A DNA stretch of 52,203 bases from Paenibacillus shirakamiensis (GTDB lineage Bacteria; Bacillota; Bacilli; Paenibacillales; Paenibacillaceae), in NCBI RefSeq assembly GCF_017874255.1, contig NZ_JAGGLD010000012.1, positions 1 through 52,203 of the forward strand, given 5' to 3'. The position numbers and the translations under genes are program-made. The notes under the pieces were generated by a model. The model was not told the DNA's origin. It saw only the letters and a program-made list of their open reading frames with translations, and searched no databases. Positions 35,407 to 44,179 of the stretch are shown here, one piece after another (position 1 is the stretch's first letter; each line of letters starts with the position of its first letter).

Positions 35407-35895
35407 GTGACTTCACCATCAACCTCAGAGTTCATTGTTGAACCTATGACTGCATTACAAGCTAAAGAAATATGCGGTTGGATCTACGAACCACCTTATG
35501 ATATATATGGATGGCTCCCTTGGGAAGAGATGCAAGCTTTGGATATAGAATTTGGTGACCCCGATATTCGGATGAAGCAATATATATCCATTTTGTCCAC
35601 TGAAGGAGAATTGTGTGGATTCAGTCAGATTTTCCCGTTACAAGGAGTCCTGCGTCTCGGTCTTGGCATGAAGCCTGATTGGTGCGGGCGAGGCATGGGT
35701 AAAAATTTTGTACAGACGGTTACCCAAGAAGCACGAAGACGTAATCCTCATGCAGAAATTGATTTAGAAGTATCTACCTGGAACGAGAGAGCAATTCGCG
35801 TCTATGAGAAAGCCGGCTTCCAAATCACGGATAGTTATGAACTTCGTACAGCAGAGGGACTGAAGTCATTTTATTGTATGGTCTATCAACCATAA
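35407..35895 (+). CDS. GNAT family N-acetyltransferase
   Basis: A 162-residue GNAT protein. N-terminal MTALQAKEICGWIYEPPYDIYGW is typical of a subgroup related to RimJ/RimL-like proteins; motif A is LGLGMKPDWCGRGMGKNFV; motif B is EIDLEVSTWNERAIRVYEKAGF. Substrate unknown. GTG start after AGGGGGG. Stands alone after the NlpC/P60 pair. Confidence 0.85.
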   Translation: MTSPSTSEFIVEPMTALQAKEICGWIYEPPYDIYGWLPWEEMQALDIEFGDPDIRMKQYISILSTEGELCGFSQIFPLQGVLRLGLGMKPDWCGRGMGKNFVQTVTQEARRRNPHAEIDLEVSTWNERAIRVYEKAGFQITDSYELRTAEGLKSFYCMVYQP

Positions 35896-36037
35896 TTCCA
35901 TTTAAAAGAAATTGAAAGCGATTAATTTGGTCTAAAATGTCAATAAAATGTTTCTTTTTTTTGTCACAAATGCTATGATCATGCGGTATGTTCCGCTATA
36001 ATAATACTAGTTAGCTTACATAGGAGGAACGATTGAA

Positions 36038-36394
36038 ATGCAAAAATGGATCATGAGCGGTTTATTGTTTATTGCTTGTGCCTTTGCTATCGTGCTCATT
36101 TTCACCTTACCCGGTAAAGAAGAGGTTGCACAGGATGCAAAGCCAACCATGCCTAAGGTAACATTGAATGCCTCGGCTGCGGAAGCTACGATGAAGGCCA
36201 ACTGTATTTCATGTCACGGAGATCAGCTAGAAGGTAAAATTGGTCCTAATCTACAAAAAATTGGTGGCCAGTTAACAGATGAGCAAATTTTCACAACTAT
36301 CACTAAGGGGAATGGTAACATGCCTTCCTTCAAAGACAAGTTAAAACCTGAAGAGATCGCTAACGTGGCGATGTTCCTTGCTGCAAAGAAATAA
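36038..36394 (+). CDS. Membrane-anchored small cytochrome c
   Basis: A 118-residue protein with an N-terminal anchor (residues 5-24) and one heme c site, CISCH (about residue 56-60), with the distal Met in GNGNMPSFKDKLKPEEIANVAMFL. This is the cytochrome c-550/551 type (CccA/CccB) that donates electrons to cytochrome c oxidase in Bacillales. ATG follows AGGAGGAACGATTGAA. Single gene with its own terminator. Confidence 0.92.
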   Translation: MQKWIMSGLLFIACAFAIVLIFTLPGKEEVAQDAKPTMPKVTLNASAAEATMKANCISCHGDQLEGKIGPNLQKIGGQLTDEQIFTTITKGNGNMPSFKDKLKPEEIANVAMFLAAKK

Positions 36395-36408
36395 TTTATA
36401 ATTTTATG

Positions 36409-36464
36409 TAAAATAAAAGCACGTCCCTATTCCTTTTACAGGATATGGACGTGCTTTTATTTTA
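36409..36464. terminator. Bidirectional terminator
   Basis: AAATAAAAGCACGTCC and GGACGTGCTTTTATTT arms enclosing a less paired loop, between the cytochrome gene and the convergent pterin dehydratase gene. Confidence 0.88.
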
Positions 36465-36563
36465 CATATATCCAGATTCGATAGAAGTGAACTTTAACCT
36501 AGCATCATCACATCAAAGTAATGAAGTCTGAGGCCGTCACCCTACTGCTTTAGTATGAATCCT

Positions 36564-36857
36564 TCATCCTCGGGCTTTATCAAAAGCTTCGTTGTATTGC
36601 GCCGCTTCCTTGATATCTATACCCGTAATTCCACCGACCTCCCAAGAAGTCAGCCGAAGCGTTACGGTACGATGATCAATAGTAATGAAAGGATGATGGT
36701 TAAATGCCTCAGAGATTGCTGCAACCTCATCGACAAAGGCAATTCCTTTCATGAAGCTAGAGAACGTGAATTTACGAATAATCCAGCGCTCCTCTTCCAT
36801 CTCCCACCCTTCCAACTGTTCTAAGTGTACTTCCACTTCTTGTGGCGTAAATGGCAT
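36564..36857 (-). CDS. Pterin-4a-carbinolamine dehydratase
   Basis: A 97-residue PCD/DCoH protein with the active-site pattern EAFNHHPFITIDHRTVTLRLTSWEVGGIT. It dehydrates 4a-hydroxytetrahydropterin; in bacteria lacking phenylalanine hydroxylase, PCD proteins may act in molybdopterin or other pterin metabolism. No hydroxylase gene is nearby. ATG after AGGAGG chosen; an upstream in-frame Met lacks a ribosome-binding site. Confidence 0.9.
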   Translation of the reverse strand: MPFTPQEVEVHLEQLEGWEMEEERWIIRKFTFSSFMKGIAFVDEVAAISEAFNHHPFITIDHRTVTLRLTSWEVGGITGIDIKEAAQYNEAFDKARG

Positions 36858-37034
36858 GTTTTTCGTTCCTCCTGTTCTCAACAACACCATTGAAATGGTC
36901 TATGTACATGAATAAAGCCATCTGGCATCTTATTTATGTTGCCCTGTCCCTTACTCATTGAACCATGAATAAGGGGTTCTCAGGCTATATTAACATGCCA
37001 AATAGCCGAAATCCACATTTGCCCCTTTACCCTA

Positions 37035-37328
37035 TTACACAAGTAGGACTGAACTAATCTCAGACTCTCCAATTAACACATGGATTCGGTGCTGATTACT
37101 GTCATGTTGAACAATCCCGCTTCCAACTGTGATTTGAGGCTCTGTTCCTAGCCCGTAGAATAAGTCCTCTGCTAAGGCTTCTAATACCTCGTGGCGATCC
37201 TCATCATTCAGGCGTTCCCAATCCTCCGTCTCCATTTCGAAGAATACATAACTATCTGGAATCAGTCCTACAGCTGATGTAAGTTCAGCCAAAATCTGAT
37301 CATATTCCCTTGCATGTTTAACTCCCAT
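37035..37328 (-). CDS. Hypothetical protein
   Basis: A 97-residue acidic protein, no signal peptide or membrane segment, predicted mixed alpha/beta (LAELTSAVGLIPDSYVFFEMETEDWERLNDEDRHEVLEAL then a beta half). ATG is preceded by GGCGGAG. No family recognised. It lies divergent from motA and downstream of nothing related. Confidence 0.6.
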   Translation of the reverse strand: MGVKHAREYDQILAELTSAVGLIPDSYVFFEMETEDWERLNDEDRHEVLEALAEDLFYGLGTEPQITVGSGIVQHDSNQHRIHVLIGESEISSVLLV

Positions 37329-37395
37329 AGTTGTCTCCGCCTTCCTTCGTCTTCATCTTAGAACCAATGTTTACATTATAACTGAAAATACTACT

Positions 37396-37422
37396 TAAAA
37401 AAAAAGGGTTTTATGTCGATAA
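37396..37422 (+). promoter_or_regulatory. Sigma-D promoter of motAB
   Basis: TAAA (37396-37399), 15-nt spacer, GTCGATAA (37415-37422), one base from the sigma-D consensus TAAA-N15-GCCGATAA. B. subtilis motAB is known to be sigma-D dependent. The leader would be about 130 nt. Confidence 0.75.
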
Positions 37423-37557
37423 CAAGGATATCACGTTTCTTGCAGAATATGCGTGTATGGTTCCTTATTCTGAATGAAGCAACTAGACGTCTCATAGGAA
37501 GGATACCGAAGAGGCGGTACCAATGAATTGAATCTATCTCATGGACGAGGTGTATGC

Positions 37558-38361
37558 ATGGAAATTTCAACACTGATAGGTCTAATTCTTGGCCTTGGCG
37601 CTGTATTAGTCGGTATGTTATTAAAAGGCGCGCCCCTTATCAATTTGGTCAATAACCCCGCCGCTTATATTATTATCTTTGTGGGTACAGCAGCATCCAT
37701 CTTTATTGCATTCCCCATTTCAGAACTAAAGAAGTTTCCCAAGTTATTGAAACTTCTGTTCGTCAAACCACAAATGATAACCAAGCCAGAACTCATTACT
37801 TTATTTATGGAATGGGCTTCCATTACACGTAGAGAAGGACTGTTAGCTCTTGAGAGCCGTGTTGAAGAGATCGATGATAACTTTCTTCGCGGGGGTATGC
37901 GTATGATTATTGATGGAAATGATCAAGAATTTGTTCGGGATGTTCTCGCAGAAGATATTGCAGCTACAGAAGAACGTCATCGTGCAGGTGCCCTTATCTT
38001 TTCTCAAGCTGGAATGTATGCTCCAACCCTCGGGGTACTCGGGGCTGTTATCGGTCTAATTGCTGCCCTTGCGGATATGACCAACATGGAGAAGCTAGGT
38101 CATGCGATTGCAGCTGCATTTGTAGCTACTCTCCTCGGTATCTTTACAGGATACGTATTATGGCATCCCATCGCTACCAAGCTAAAACGCTTATCTAAAC
38201 GTGAGATTGAAATTCGCCTAATGATGGTCGAAGGTCTCCTCTCCATTCAATCCGGTGTCTCTACTATTGCCATTCAGCAAAAGCTGGCAGTCTTCTTAAC
38301 TCCTACTGAGCGAGCAAGACTCCAGGAGAAGGAGGGTTCTGACGGTGAGCAAAAAGACTAG
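37558..38361 (+). CDS. motA: Flagellar motor stator protein MotA
   Basis: About 267 residues with four membrane segments: two at the N terminus (4-25, 32-55) and two later (about 148-170, 180-205), with the cytoplasmic loop between TM2 and TM3. It closely follows B. subtilis MotA (FSQAGMYAPTLGVLGAVIGLIAALADM and FVATLLGIFTGYVLWHP). The loop retains the acidic and basic residues that contact FliG. With MotB it forms the proton channel of the stator. The ATG after GAGGTG is preferred over an upstream in-frame Met. The 3' end overlaps motB by 17 bp. Confidence 0.93.
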   Translation: MEISTLIGLILGLGAVLVGMLLKGAPLINLVNNPAAYIIIFVGTAASIFIAFPISELKKFPKLLKLLFVKPQMITKPELITLFMEWASITRREGLLALESRVEEIDDNFLRGGMRMIIDGNDQEFVRDVLAEDIAATEERHRAGALIFSQAGMYAPTLGVLGAVIGLIAALADMTNMEKLGHAIAAAFVATLLGIFTGYVLWHPIATKLKRLSKREIEIRLMMVEGLLSIQSGVSTIAIQQKLAVFLTPTERARLQEKEGSDGEQKD

Positions 38362-39148
38362 ACATGAACCCCATGAGGAGCATGCAGATGAAAGTTGGCT
38401 GATTCCTTATGCAGACTTGCTAACTTTGCTACTTGCCCTGTTTATCGTACTCTATGGTATGAGTTCCACCGATGCGAAAAAGTTTGAAGATATGAGCAAG
38501 GCATTTAGCGTAGCATTAAATGGGGGCTCCGGTGTACTTGACCATTCATCTATTGATGGCAGTACTAAGAATACTCCTCAGGAAAATGAAATTGATCCAA
38601 GCTCGAGCAAAAATATTTCTAAATCTAGAAGCCAGCTTGTCCGTCAAGAGCAGATAGACTTAGAGAAGCTAAAACAACGCATGGATCAATATATCAAATC
38701 AAATGGTCTGTCCGCCCAACTGAACACCAAGCTGAATCAATCCCAACTAACAATTACGATCAGTGATCAGGCGCTATTTGCTTCAGGGCTCGCTGTCGTA
38801 AAGCCGGAGTCTCAGCAATTAGGCATAGCTATCTCCAAGATGCTAGAGAGTTTCCCAGACTACGATATTGTCGTATCGGGACACACGGATAATATACCTA
38901 TTGATAACTATCAATTTTCTTCAAACTGGGATCTAAGTTCCAGTAGAGCCTTGAATTTCATGAAAATTTTGTTGTCTGATGGAAAGCTAGACCCAAGAAA
39001 ATTTGTAAATACAGGTTTCGGAGAATATCATCCTATTGCTCCCAATGATACCGAGGCGGGCCGCGCTAAAAATCGGCGTGTTGAAGTGTCTGTCATCCGT
39101 AAATATCAAAACGAAACAGCCGCGCAGACCGTTTCTGTTGCCAAATAA
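38345..39148 (+). CDS. motB: Flagellar motor stator protein MotB
   Basis: A 267-residue protein with one membrane segment (about 18-40) carrying the proton-path Asp in PYADLLTLLLALF (near residue 23), a linker rich in Ser/Asn, and a C-terminal OmpA-like peptidoglycan-binding domain (VVSGHTDNIPI...LSSSRALNFMKILL...GRAKNRRVEV). It anchors the stator to the wall. The proton-type Asp context and the pairing with a MotA-like partner favour H+ over Na+. GTG start 8 nt after AAGGAGGG. Confidence 0.93.
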   Translation: MSKKTRHEPHEEHADESWLIPYADLLTLLLALFIVLYGMSSTDAKKFEDMSKAFSVALNGGSGVLDHSSIDGSTKNTPQENEIDPSSSKNISKSRSQLVRQEQIDLEKLKQRMDQYIKSNGLSAQLNTKLNQSQLTITISDQALFASGLAVVKPESQQLGIAISKMLESFPDYDIVVSGHTDNIPIDNYQFSSNWDLSSSRALNFMKILLSDGKLDPRKFVNTGFGEYHPIAPNDTEAGRAKNRRVEVSVIRKYQNETAAQTVSVAK

Positions 39149-39151
39149 GTC

Positions 39152-39196
39152 AAAAGGCGACCGTACAGTGAATTCACTGTTACGAGTCGCCTTTTT
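39152..39196. terminator. Bidirectional terminator
   Basis: AAAAGGCGAC and GTCGCCTTTTT outer stem with inner CAGTG-AATT-CACTG, between convergent motB and rluF. Confidence 0.9.
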
Positions 39197-39207
39197 CATA
39201 GTCTGAA

Positions 39208-39909
39208 CTACTGTAAAGTATAATTTAGCTCTGCTCCAAGCTTCTGCTTCTCATCTAAGGTCAATTCCCGCCATGTTCCTTTAGCTTGCTCACCTAGATG
39301 TATATTCATAATACGAATGCGTTGTAATTTTCTTACCTCGTAGCCTAGAGCACTGCACATTCTACGAATCTGACGGTTTTTCCCCTCTGTGAGAACAATA
39401 CGAAAAACGCGATCGCCCACTCGTGTAACTTCACAGGGAAGCGTCATCTCTCCTAAGATCTTCACTCCTTCGCTCATCGCCTTAACAAAAGATGAAGTCA
39501 GCGTTCGATCTACAGTTACGATATACTCCTTCTCATGTCTGCCTTCAGCACGAAGAATACGATTGACAATGTCTCCATCATTCGTCATGAGAATAAGTCC
39601 CTCAGAGTCCTTATCTAATCTTCCAATGGGAAATATTCGCTTCGAGTGTCCCACAAAATCAACAATATTCCCTTTGATATGAGTTTCTGTTGTACTAGTA
39701 ATACCTGCTGGCTTGTATAGAGCAAGATACACATGCTGCTCTTGGCTGTTCAGCGGTTGTCCGTTAACTACAACATGATCCCCCTCTTCAGCTTGGCTTC
39801 CAAGCACTGCAACTACACCATTAATTGTAACTTTCCCTGCATCCACTAGCTTATCGGCTTCTCTTCTGGAGCAGAAGCCTGATTCGCTGATAAACTTATT
39901 TATCCGCAT
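39208..39909 (-). CDS. rluF: Pseudouridine synthase, RluF type
   Basis: A 233-residue protein with an N-terminal S4 RNA-binding domain (MRINKFISESGFCSRREADKLVD) and a RsuA/RluB-type catalytic domain with GRLDKDSEGLILMTNDGD, whose first Asp is catalytic. NIVDFVGHSKRIFPIGRLDKDSEGL and GKNRQIRRMCSALGYEV agree with RluF, which modifies 23S U2604 in E. coli. The exact target in Firmicutes is not certain. ATG has GAGGTG upstream. Confidence 0.9.
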   Translation of the reverse strand: MRINKFISESGFCSRREADKLVDAGKVTINGVVAVLGSQAEEGDHVVVNGQPLNSQEQHVYLALYKPAGITSTTETHIKGNIVDFVGHSKRIFPIGRLDKDSEGLILMTNDGDIVNRILRAEGRHEKEYIVTVDRTLTSSFVKAMSEGVKILGEMTLPCEVTRVGDRVFRIVLTEGKNRQIRRMCSALGYEVRKLQRIRIMNIHLGEQAKGTWRELTLDEKQKLGAELNYTLQ

Positions 39910-39957
39910 ATGATTACACCTCTTCTATACGCCTACTATTTACAATTGATCTCTTTT

Positions 39958-42246
39958 TTACTTACGTACCGCTACCATGGGCAACATTAAGGTGATCGTG
40001 GTTCCTTGATTCAATTCACTTTCTATATCAAGCGTACCCTTATGACTTTCAATAATCCGCTGGCTCACCATCAAACCAAGGCCCGTACCCGTTTCTTTAC
40101 TAGTGAAGAAGGGCTCTCCTATCTTGGCTAGAATATCCTTAGGAATCCCACATCCTTCGTCGCGAATCTGAATAACCACGCTACGTTTATCACCGCGCCA
40201 AGTATGCAGATGCACTACTCCTCCTTCAGGCATAGCCTCCATTGCATTCTTGAACAGATTAATAAACACCTGCTTCAACTGGTTTTCCTCACAAAAAATA
40301 AGCAGCGTCTCCTGTGAAAAAGATGGATTAAACTCTATGCCCAATAGATGGGCCTGACTATCCAGAAGAGAGATGACATCCCCTAGTATATATCGAATGT
40401 CCTTCGTTTGAAAATGTACAGCTTGAGGCTTCGCTAAAATCAGGAATTCACTCACAATGAGATTAATTCGTTCAAGTTCTGACATCATAATATCTGTATG
40501 ACGAAGATTAACTTGTAAGGACCTCTGTTGAAGCTGAAGGAAGCCTTTTAACGTCGTTAGAGGGTTACGAATTTCGTGTGCCACCCCGGCTGCCAACTGA
40601 CCTACCGTTGTAAGCTTCTCAGAACGCCGCAGAAGCTCCTCCATTCGGTTACGCTCACTCATATCTCTAGAAATAATAACGAACGCAGTGATTTGCCCTT
40701 CTTCATCTACAATAGGAGACTGACTTACACTTACCCTTACCTCATGTCCATCTTTGTGCAGACGCATGGTCTCCGCAGAGATAATAGGGATTCCCTTGTG
40801 AAGTTGATAGAACCAGCTTTGCTCTTCCTGCTCATATGCTTTGGGAATATAGACGAGAGTCTTGCCGATGACTTCTTCACTACTCCACCCATAGAGATGC
40901 TCAAATGCCTTGTTTACGCGAATGACTCGTCCTGCAGGATCTGTCAAATGTATGGCATCTGCCGTCTGTCTTATTATAGACTCTAGATGTTCTTTAACAG
41001 AACGATTCTCATCGTTGATCTCTCGAAGGTCCCTTGTATATCTTACTAAGTTTCTTGCCATTGCATTAATTCTTGTAGCTAATAAGCCCAGTTCATCCTT
41101 ACGTGTTACTTCAAGTGCTGTTCCAAAATCCCCATCTGCCATTCCATTTACTTTAATCAAAATATCTTGAATCGGGCGAATTAATAAACCTGCTAGTATA
41201 TAACTTGCGAAGATCACAATTTCAAGTAAGACTAGTGAGATTGCAATTTGACTGACCATTTGCTTAGAAATTACCGAATAAATAGGATCATAGCTGGAGA
41301 TAATCCGAATAATATAAGATCGATTCTCAGAATTCGAATGAATAGGTACAAATGTTTTAATAATACGCTCTCCATTCATCCTCTCTTCATATTGAGTTAC
41401 GGTACTTCGATCTAGGGCTTCCTTCATTTGCTTCATATCCTCTTGGGGGTTCCTCAACTTATATGTCCCAAAAGCAATAGGCCGGTCATTTCTAGCTACA
41501 GATTTCTGACTCTCAAAGCTTCCGCCCCAACGGTTTGTAATGGTAAAAGGATCTGGATTGATTCCTGTAATCTCCATGATTCCTGCATTTGCTTCTCTAG
41601 ACTTATCAATAATACTATCCGGATTAATAATTTTGAAATACTCATCTACTTCTTCGCCATTAATGTAGGGATCTATAATGTAGTTGCTTGTTCCATCGTA
41701 ATAATAACCCCATTTTTCTATGTAACCTGGATTAGAAACGGCATATTCGAATGGGCCCGTCCAGAAATCTTTTAACGTATACCCTTGTTTTATATCAATC
41801 TCTTTATTGTCTAAAAGCTGATTTAAGGCTGCATACCATAAGTCCCATTTTTTTGTAGAAAGACCGATTTCCTTTGGATTCGAAGATTGAGCTATAATTA
41901 TATCATCAGCTTTCTTTACAAAAAGGGCAATGCCACTAACCTCTACCTTCTTAGATATGGCTACTAACTGTGTAGATGTTACATTATTAATATCAGGACC
42001 AAGTTCATGTTGCGCTATTATAGAAGCAAGCCTTAACTTCTTGGCCATCTGCCGCTCTGCATATTCCGAACTTTCTCTACTTTGCTCCACTGCTAGAGAA
42101 ATTTGCTTAGCCATTAGCATCATCTTATTTTCACTATCTTTACGCATATTTTCCTTCGTGGTAAAGTAGCTGAGAATAATATTGAGTGATAACAATACTA
42201 CTGCCAAAAAAGATATAATAATGGATAGCTTGGTTTTTATCGACAC
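39958..42246 (-). CDS. Orphan PAS sensor histidine kinase (sporulation-kinase-like)
   Basis: About 762 residues. Membrane segments near residues 8-27 and 333-355 bound an extracytoplasmic domain of about 300 residues, probably dCache-like; HAMP 356-406; PAS about 420-535 (HLTDPAGRVIRVNKAFEHLYGWSSEEVIG); HisKA with phosphorylated His557 (VAHEIRNPLTTLKGF); HATPase with N, G1 DEGCGIP, F and G2 GTGLGL boxes. The kinase core is like the KinA-E group. No response regulator gene is adjacent. GTG at 42246, 10 nt after AGGAG, is preferred over GTG at 42258, which abuts AGGA. Confidence 0.85.
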   Translation of the reverse strand: MSIKTKLSIIISFLAVVLLSLNIILSYFTTKENMRKDSENKMMLMAKQISLAVEQSRESSEYAERQMAKKLRLASIIAQHELGPDINNVTSTQLVAISKKVEVSGIALFVKKADDIIIAQSSNPKEIGLSTKKWDLWYAALNQLLDNKEIDIKQGYTLKDFWTGPFEYAVSNPGYIEKWGYYYDGTSNYIIDPYINGEEVDEYFKIINPDSIIDKSREANAGIMEITGINPDPFTITNRWGGSFESQKSVARNDRPIAFGTYKLRNPQEDMKQMKEALDRSTVTQYEERMNGERIIKTFVPIHSNSENRSYIIRIISSYDPIYSVISKQMVSQIAISLVLLEIVIFASYILAGLLIRPIQDILIKVNGMADGDFGTALEVTRKDELGLLATRINAMARNLVRYTRDLREINDENRSVKEHLESIIRQTADAIHLTDPAGRVIRVNKAFEHLYGWSSEEVIGKTLVYIPKAYEQEEQSWFYQLHKGIPIISAETMRLHKDGHEVRVSVSQSPIVDEEGQITAFVIISRDMSERNRMEELLRRSEKLTTVGQLAAGVAHEIRNPLTTLKGFLQLQQRSLQVNLRHTDIMMSELERINLIVSEFLILAKPQAVHFQTKDIRYILGDVISLLDSQAHLLGIEFNPSFSQETLLIFCEENQLKQVFINLFKNAMEAMPEGGVVHLHTWRGDKRSVVIQIRDEGCGIPKDILAKIGEPFFTSKETGTGLGLMVSQRIIESHKGTLDIESELNQGTTITLMLPMVAVRK

Positions 42247-42301
42247 CTTATTGCTCACTCCTAGCCGTCCAACTTCCGAAAATTGGAATCATATCTACTT
42301 T

Positions 42302-42329
42302 ATAATACCTTTATCGACATCTTTTGCAA
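42302..42329 (-). promoter_or_regulatory. Candidate promoter of the kinase gene, with a Spo0A-box-like spacer
   Basis: TTGCAA (42324-42329), 16-nt spacer, TATTAT (42302-42307) on the minus strand. The spacer holds TGTCGAT (42313-42319), one base from the Spo0A box TGTCGAA. Confidence 0.4.
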
Positions 42330-42386
42330 AGATTAAGAATGCACTAATCAGGGATAAATTGTTATACCTTTTAAATTTAAAAGAGC

Positions 42387-42436
42387 TGTGGATAACTAAA
42401 AAGTTATGCACAAAGTTATGCACACCCTGTTCACAA
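42387..42436 (+). promoter_or_regulatory. Cluster of DnaA boxes
   Basis: TGTGGATAA (42387-42395; the reverse complement is a perfect TTATCCACA), TTATGCACA (42404-42412) and TTATGCACA (42416-42424), the latter two matching TTATnCACA, and a weak fourth site CTGTTCACA (42427-42435). All lie in 50 bp between the kinase gene and tadA. Boxes 2 and 3 are 12 bp apart, start to start. Confidence 0.7.
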
Positions 42437-42443
42437 CGAATAT

Positions 42444-42472
42444 TTGTTCGCTGAATAACAAAATTATATAAA
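42444..42472 (+). promoter_or_regulatory. Sigma-A promoter of tadA
   Basis: TTGTTC (42444-42449), 17-nt spacer, TATAAA (42467-42472), immediately downstream of the DnaA boxes. Confidence 0.6.
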
Positions 42473-42496
42473 ACAGAATGAGGCGATCGAGTAAGT

Positions 42497-42955
42497 ATGT
42501 ATAATGATGAATTCTGGATGAGACAAGCTATGGAAGAAGCTTATAAAGCAGAATGCATAGGCGAGGTCCCTATAGGGGCAGTTGTCGTATGGAATGAAGA
42601 GATTGTTGGCCGAGGACATAACCTTAGAGAGATTAATCATGATCCCACCGCTCATGCCGAGATCATTGCAATACGTCAGGCTAGCCTTAAACTTCAATCT
42701 TGGCGCCTTTTGGATTGTCGTCTCTACGTTACCCTTGAACCTTGTCCTATGTGTGCAGGAGCCATCGTACAGAGCCGAATTCCCCATGTAATCTATGGCA
42801 CCACCGATCCTAAGGCAGGTTGCGCTGGAACGCTTATGAACTTGCTGCAAGAGTCGCGCTTTAACCATCAGACTAAAATAACGGCTGAAGTGCTGCAACC
42901 CGAATGCTCTGCGATGTTAACGCAATTTTTCCGCAAATTACGAAATAAGATCTAA
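42497..42955 (+). CDS. tadA: tRNA adenosine(34) deaminase TadA
   Basis: A 152-residue cytidine/deoxycytidylate deaminase-fold enzyme with His53-Ala-Glu55 and the PCPMC zinc ligands Cys83 and Cys86. It converts A34 to inosine in tRNA-Arg(ACG). GEVPIGAVVVWNEEIVGRG and TEAVLQ-like C terminus fit TadA (YaaJ). In B. subtilis tadA is upstream of and in the same direction as ffs-dnaX; here it faces the other way and is 38 kb away. The ribosome-binding site is weak (GAGG at long spacing). Confidence 0.95.
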   Translation: MYNDEFWMRQAMEEAYKAECIGEVPIGAVVVWNEEIVGRGHNLREINHDPTAHAEIIAIRQASLKLQSWRLLDCRLYVTLEPCPMCAGAIVQSRIPHVIYGTTDPKAGCAGTLMNLLQESRFNHQTKITAEVLQPECSAMLTQFFRKLRNKI

Positions 42956-42956
42956 C

Positions 42957-42992
42957 AAAAAGAGCACTTGCTAATTACGCAAGTGCTCTTTT
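42957..42992. terminator. Bidirectional terminator
   Basis: AAAAAGAGCACTTGC, TAATTAC, GCAAGTGCTCTTTT between convergent tadA and the lipoprotein gene. Confidence 0.92.
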
Positions 42993-43001
42993 CAATTCTA
43001 T

Positions 43002-44078
43002 TTACTGTAGACCTGAAGCAGCACCCATTTGTTGCTGAAGTTGCTCTAAAGTAATCGTATTGGTAGGAATACCAATATCAAATTTCTGCTTTTCGTTAAT
43101 TTTAGTGTACGTAGTATTTCCCTCAACGTTAAGTTTCACATCTTGTTTTGTACTTGGATCACTAATCTCAACATTTGCATTTAAATTTTGGTAGGAAGGA
43201 TAATCATTTTTATCAATAGCTGTATTCACAGTAAATTGATTAATTTTCAAGTTATTTTTCATTTCATTTATTGCTTTATTAAGCTCATCTTGATTTCCCG
43301 ACATTATATCTTTTTTAGCTTTGTCGATATCCTCTTTGGAGAGTTGTAGCATATCTCGATACTCATCTTTGCTAATGATATCCAAGATCTTAGGAAGCGC
43401 TTTGTTCACAAATGTGGTTACAGCTTCCTTTACATTCTCGTTAGTAATATAAAATTGAACAATTTGCTTTTCGCTATAATCTTTAGGAAGGGCAATATCT
43501 TTTTTATCCAAATTCTTAAAATATTTAGCTGAGTCATACTCTGCAAAAACAGCATTAGATATTTCCGACCCTAACTTTTGAGTTTTCTCAGGATTGAACA
43601 TATCCGCTTTAAGTTCCGTTCCACTTTCTTTAGCCAATTCCTTCAGGTCAAGAACCAAGAATTTATTAATAGATTCTTTTGGCAGTGGTAAGAATGGAAC
43701 ACTAGGAATCTTAACGTATATCTTCTCTGGTGTCATGACAAAAGGAATGGTAATTGTAGTAGCTACATCCCCTTTTAGCTTAATTTCCAATGTAGATTCC
43801 GTTTGCATAGGTGCTTTTTGATAGACGGAGTGGACATTAAATTCAGCATTTTTAAGCATTTGGACAACTTGCCCCACTTGTTCCTGACCTTGTCCCATGT
43901 TAGTAGTGAAATCTTTGATCATGAACTGATTGTCTACTACATAAGTATCCATCTTCATTGCGTTCGCGGCCGCAGCTTGAAGTGCCTCTTTGGGTTCTTT
44001 TTTACTAGTACAGCCTGAAAGTACTACAACTACAGTCAGCATTAGAACCAGTGTTAACCCCATAATACGTTTTCTCAT
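43002..44078 (-). CDS. Putative lipoprotein of unknown function
   Basis: About 358 residues. Lipoprotein signal with lipobox VVLSGC (Cys at about residue 23), then a large extracytoplasmic domain with MKMDTYVVDNQFMIKDF, repeated beta strands and a helical insert (KEDIDKAKKDIMSGNQDELNKAINEMK). The layout resembles lipoproteins of the DUF6612/LolA-like kind, in which a beta half-barrel carries hydrophobic cargo, but this is a guess from fold impression. ATG after GGGGAG; an upstream in-frame Met is ignored. Confidence 0.75.
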   Translation of the reverse strand: MRKRIMGLTLVLMLTVVVVLSGCTSKKEPKEALQAAAANAMKMDTYVVDNQFMIKDFTTNMGQGQEQVGQVVQMLKNAEFNVHSVYQKAPMQTESTLEIKLKGDVATTITIPFVMTPEKIYVKIPSVPFLPLPKESINKFLVLDLKELAKESGTELKADMFNPEKTQKLGSEISNAVFAEYDSAKYFKNLDKKDIALPKDYSEKQIVQFYITNENVKEAVTTFVNKALPKILDIISKDEYRDMLQLSKEDIDKAKKDIMSGNQDELNKAINEMKNNLKINQFTVNTAIDKNDYPSYQNLNANVEISDPSTKQDVKLNVEGNTTYTKINEKQKFDIGIPTNTITLEQLQQQMGAASGLQ

Positions 44079-44179
44079 CTGTTTCTCCCCTCGTGTTTCC
44101 CCTAAATTGTTACAGAACACACTAATTATGATAAACCATTTTAGGGCTTGTAGAAACCCCTGAATGAGAATACTTAAAT

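Noticed and set aside
42464..42898. 144-codon minus-strand frame over tadA
   Set aside because: Shadow of tadA, which has complete catalytic motifs.
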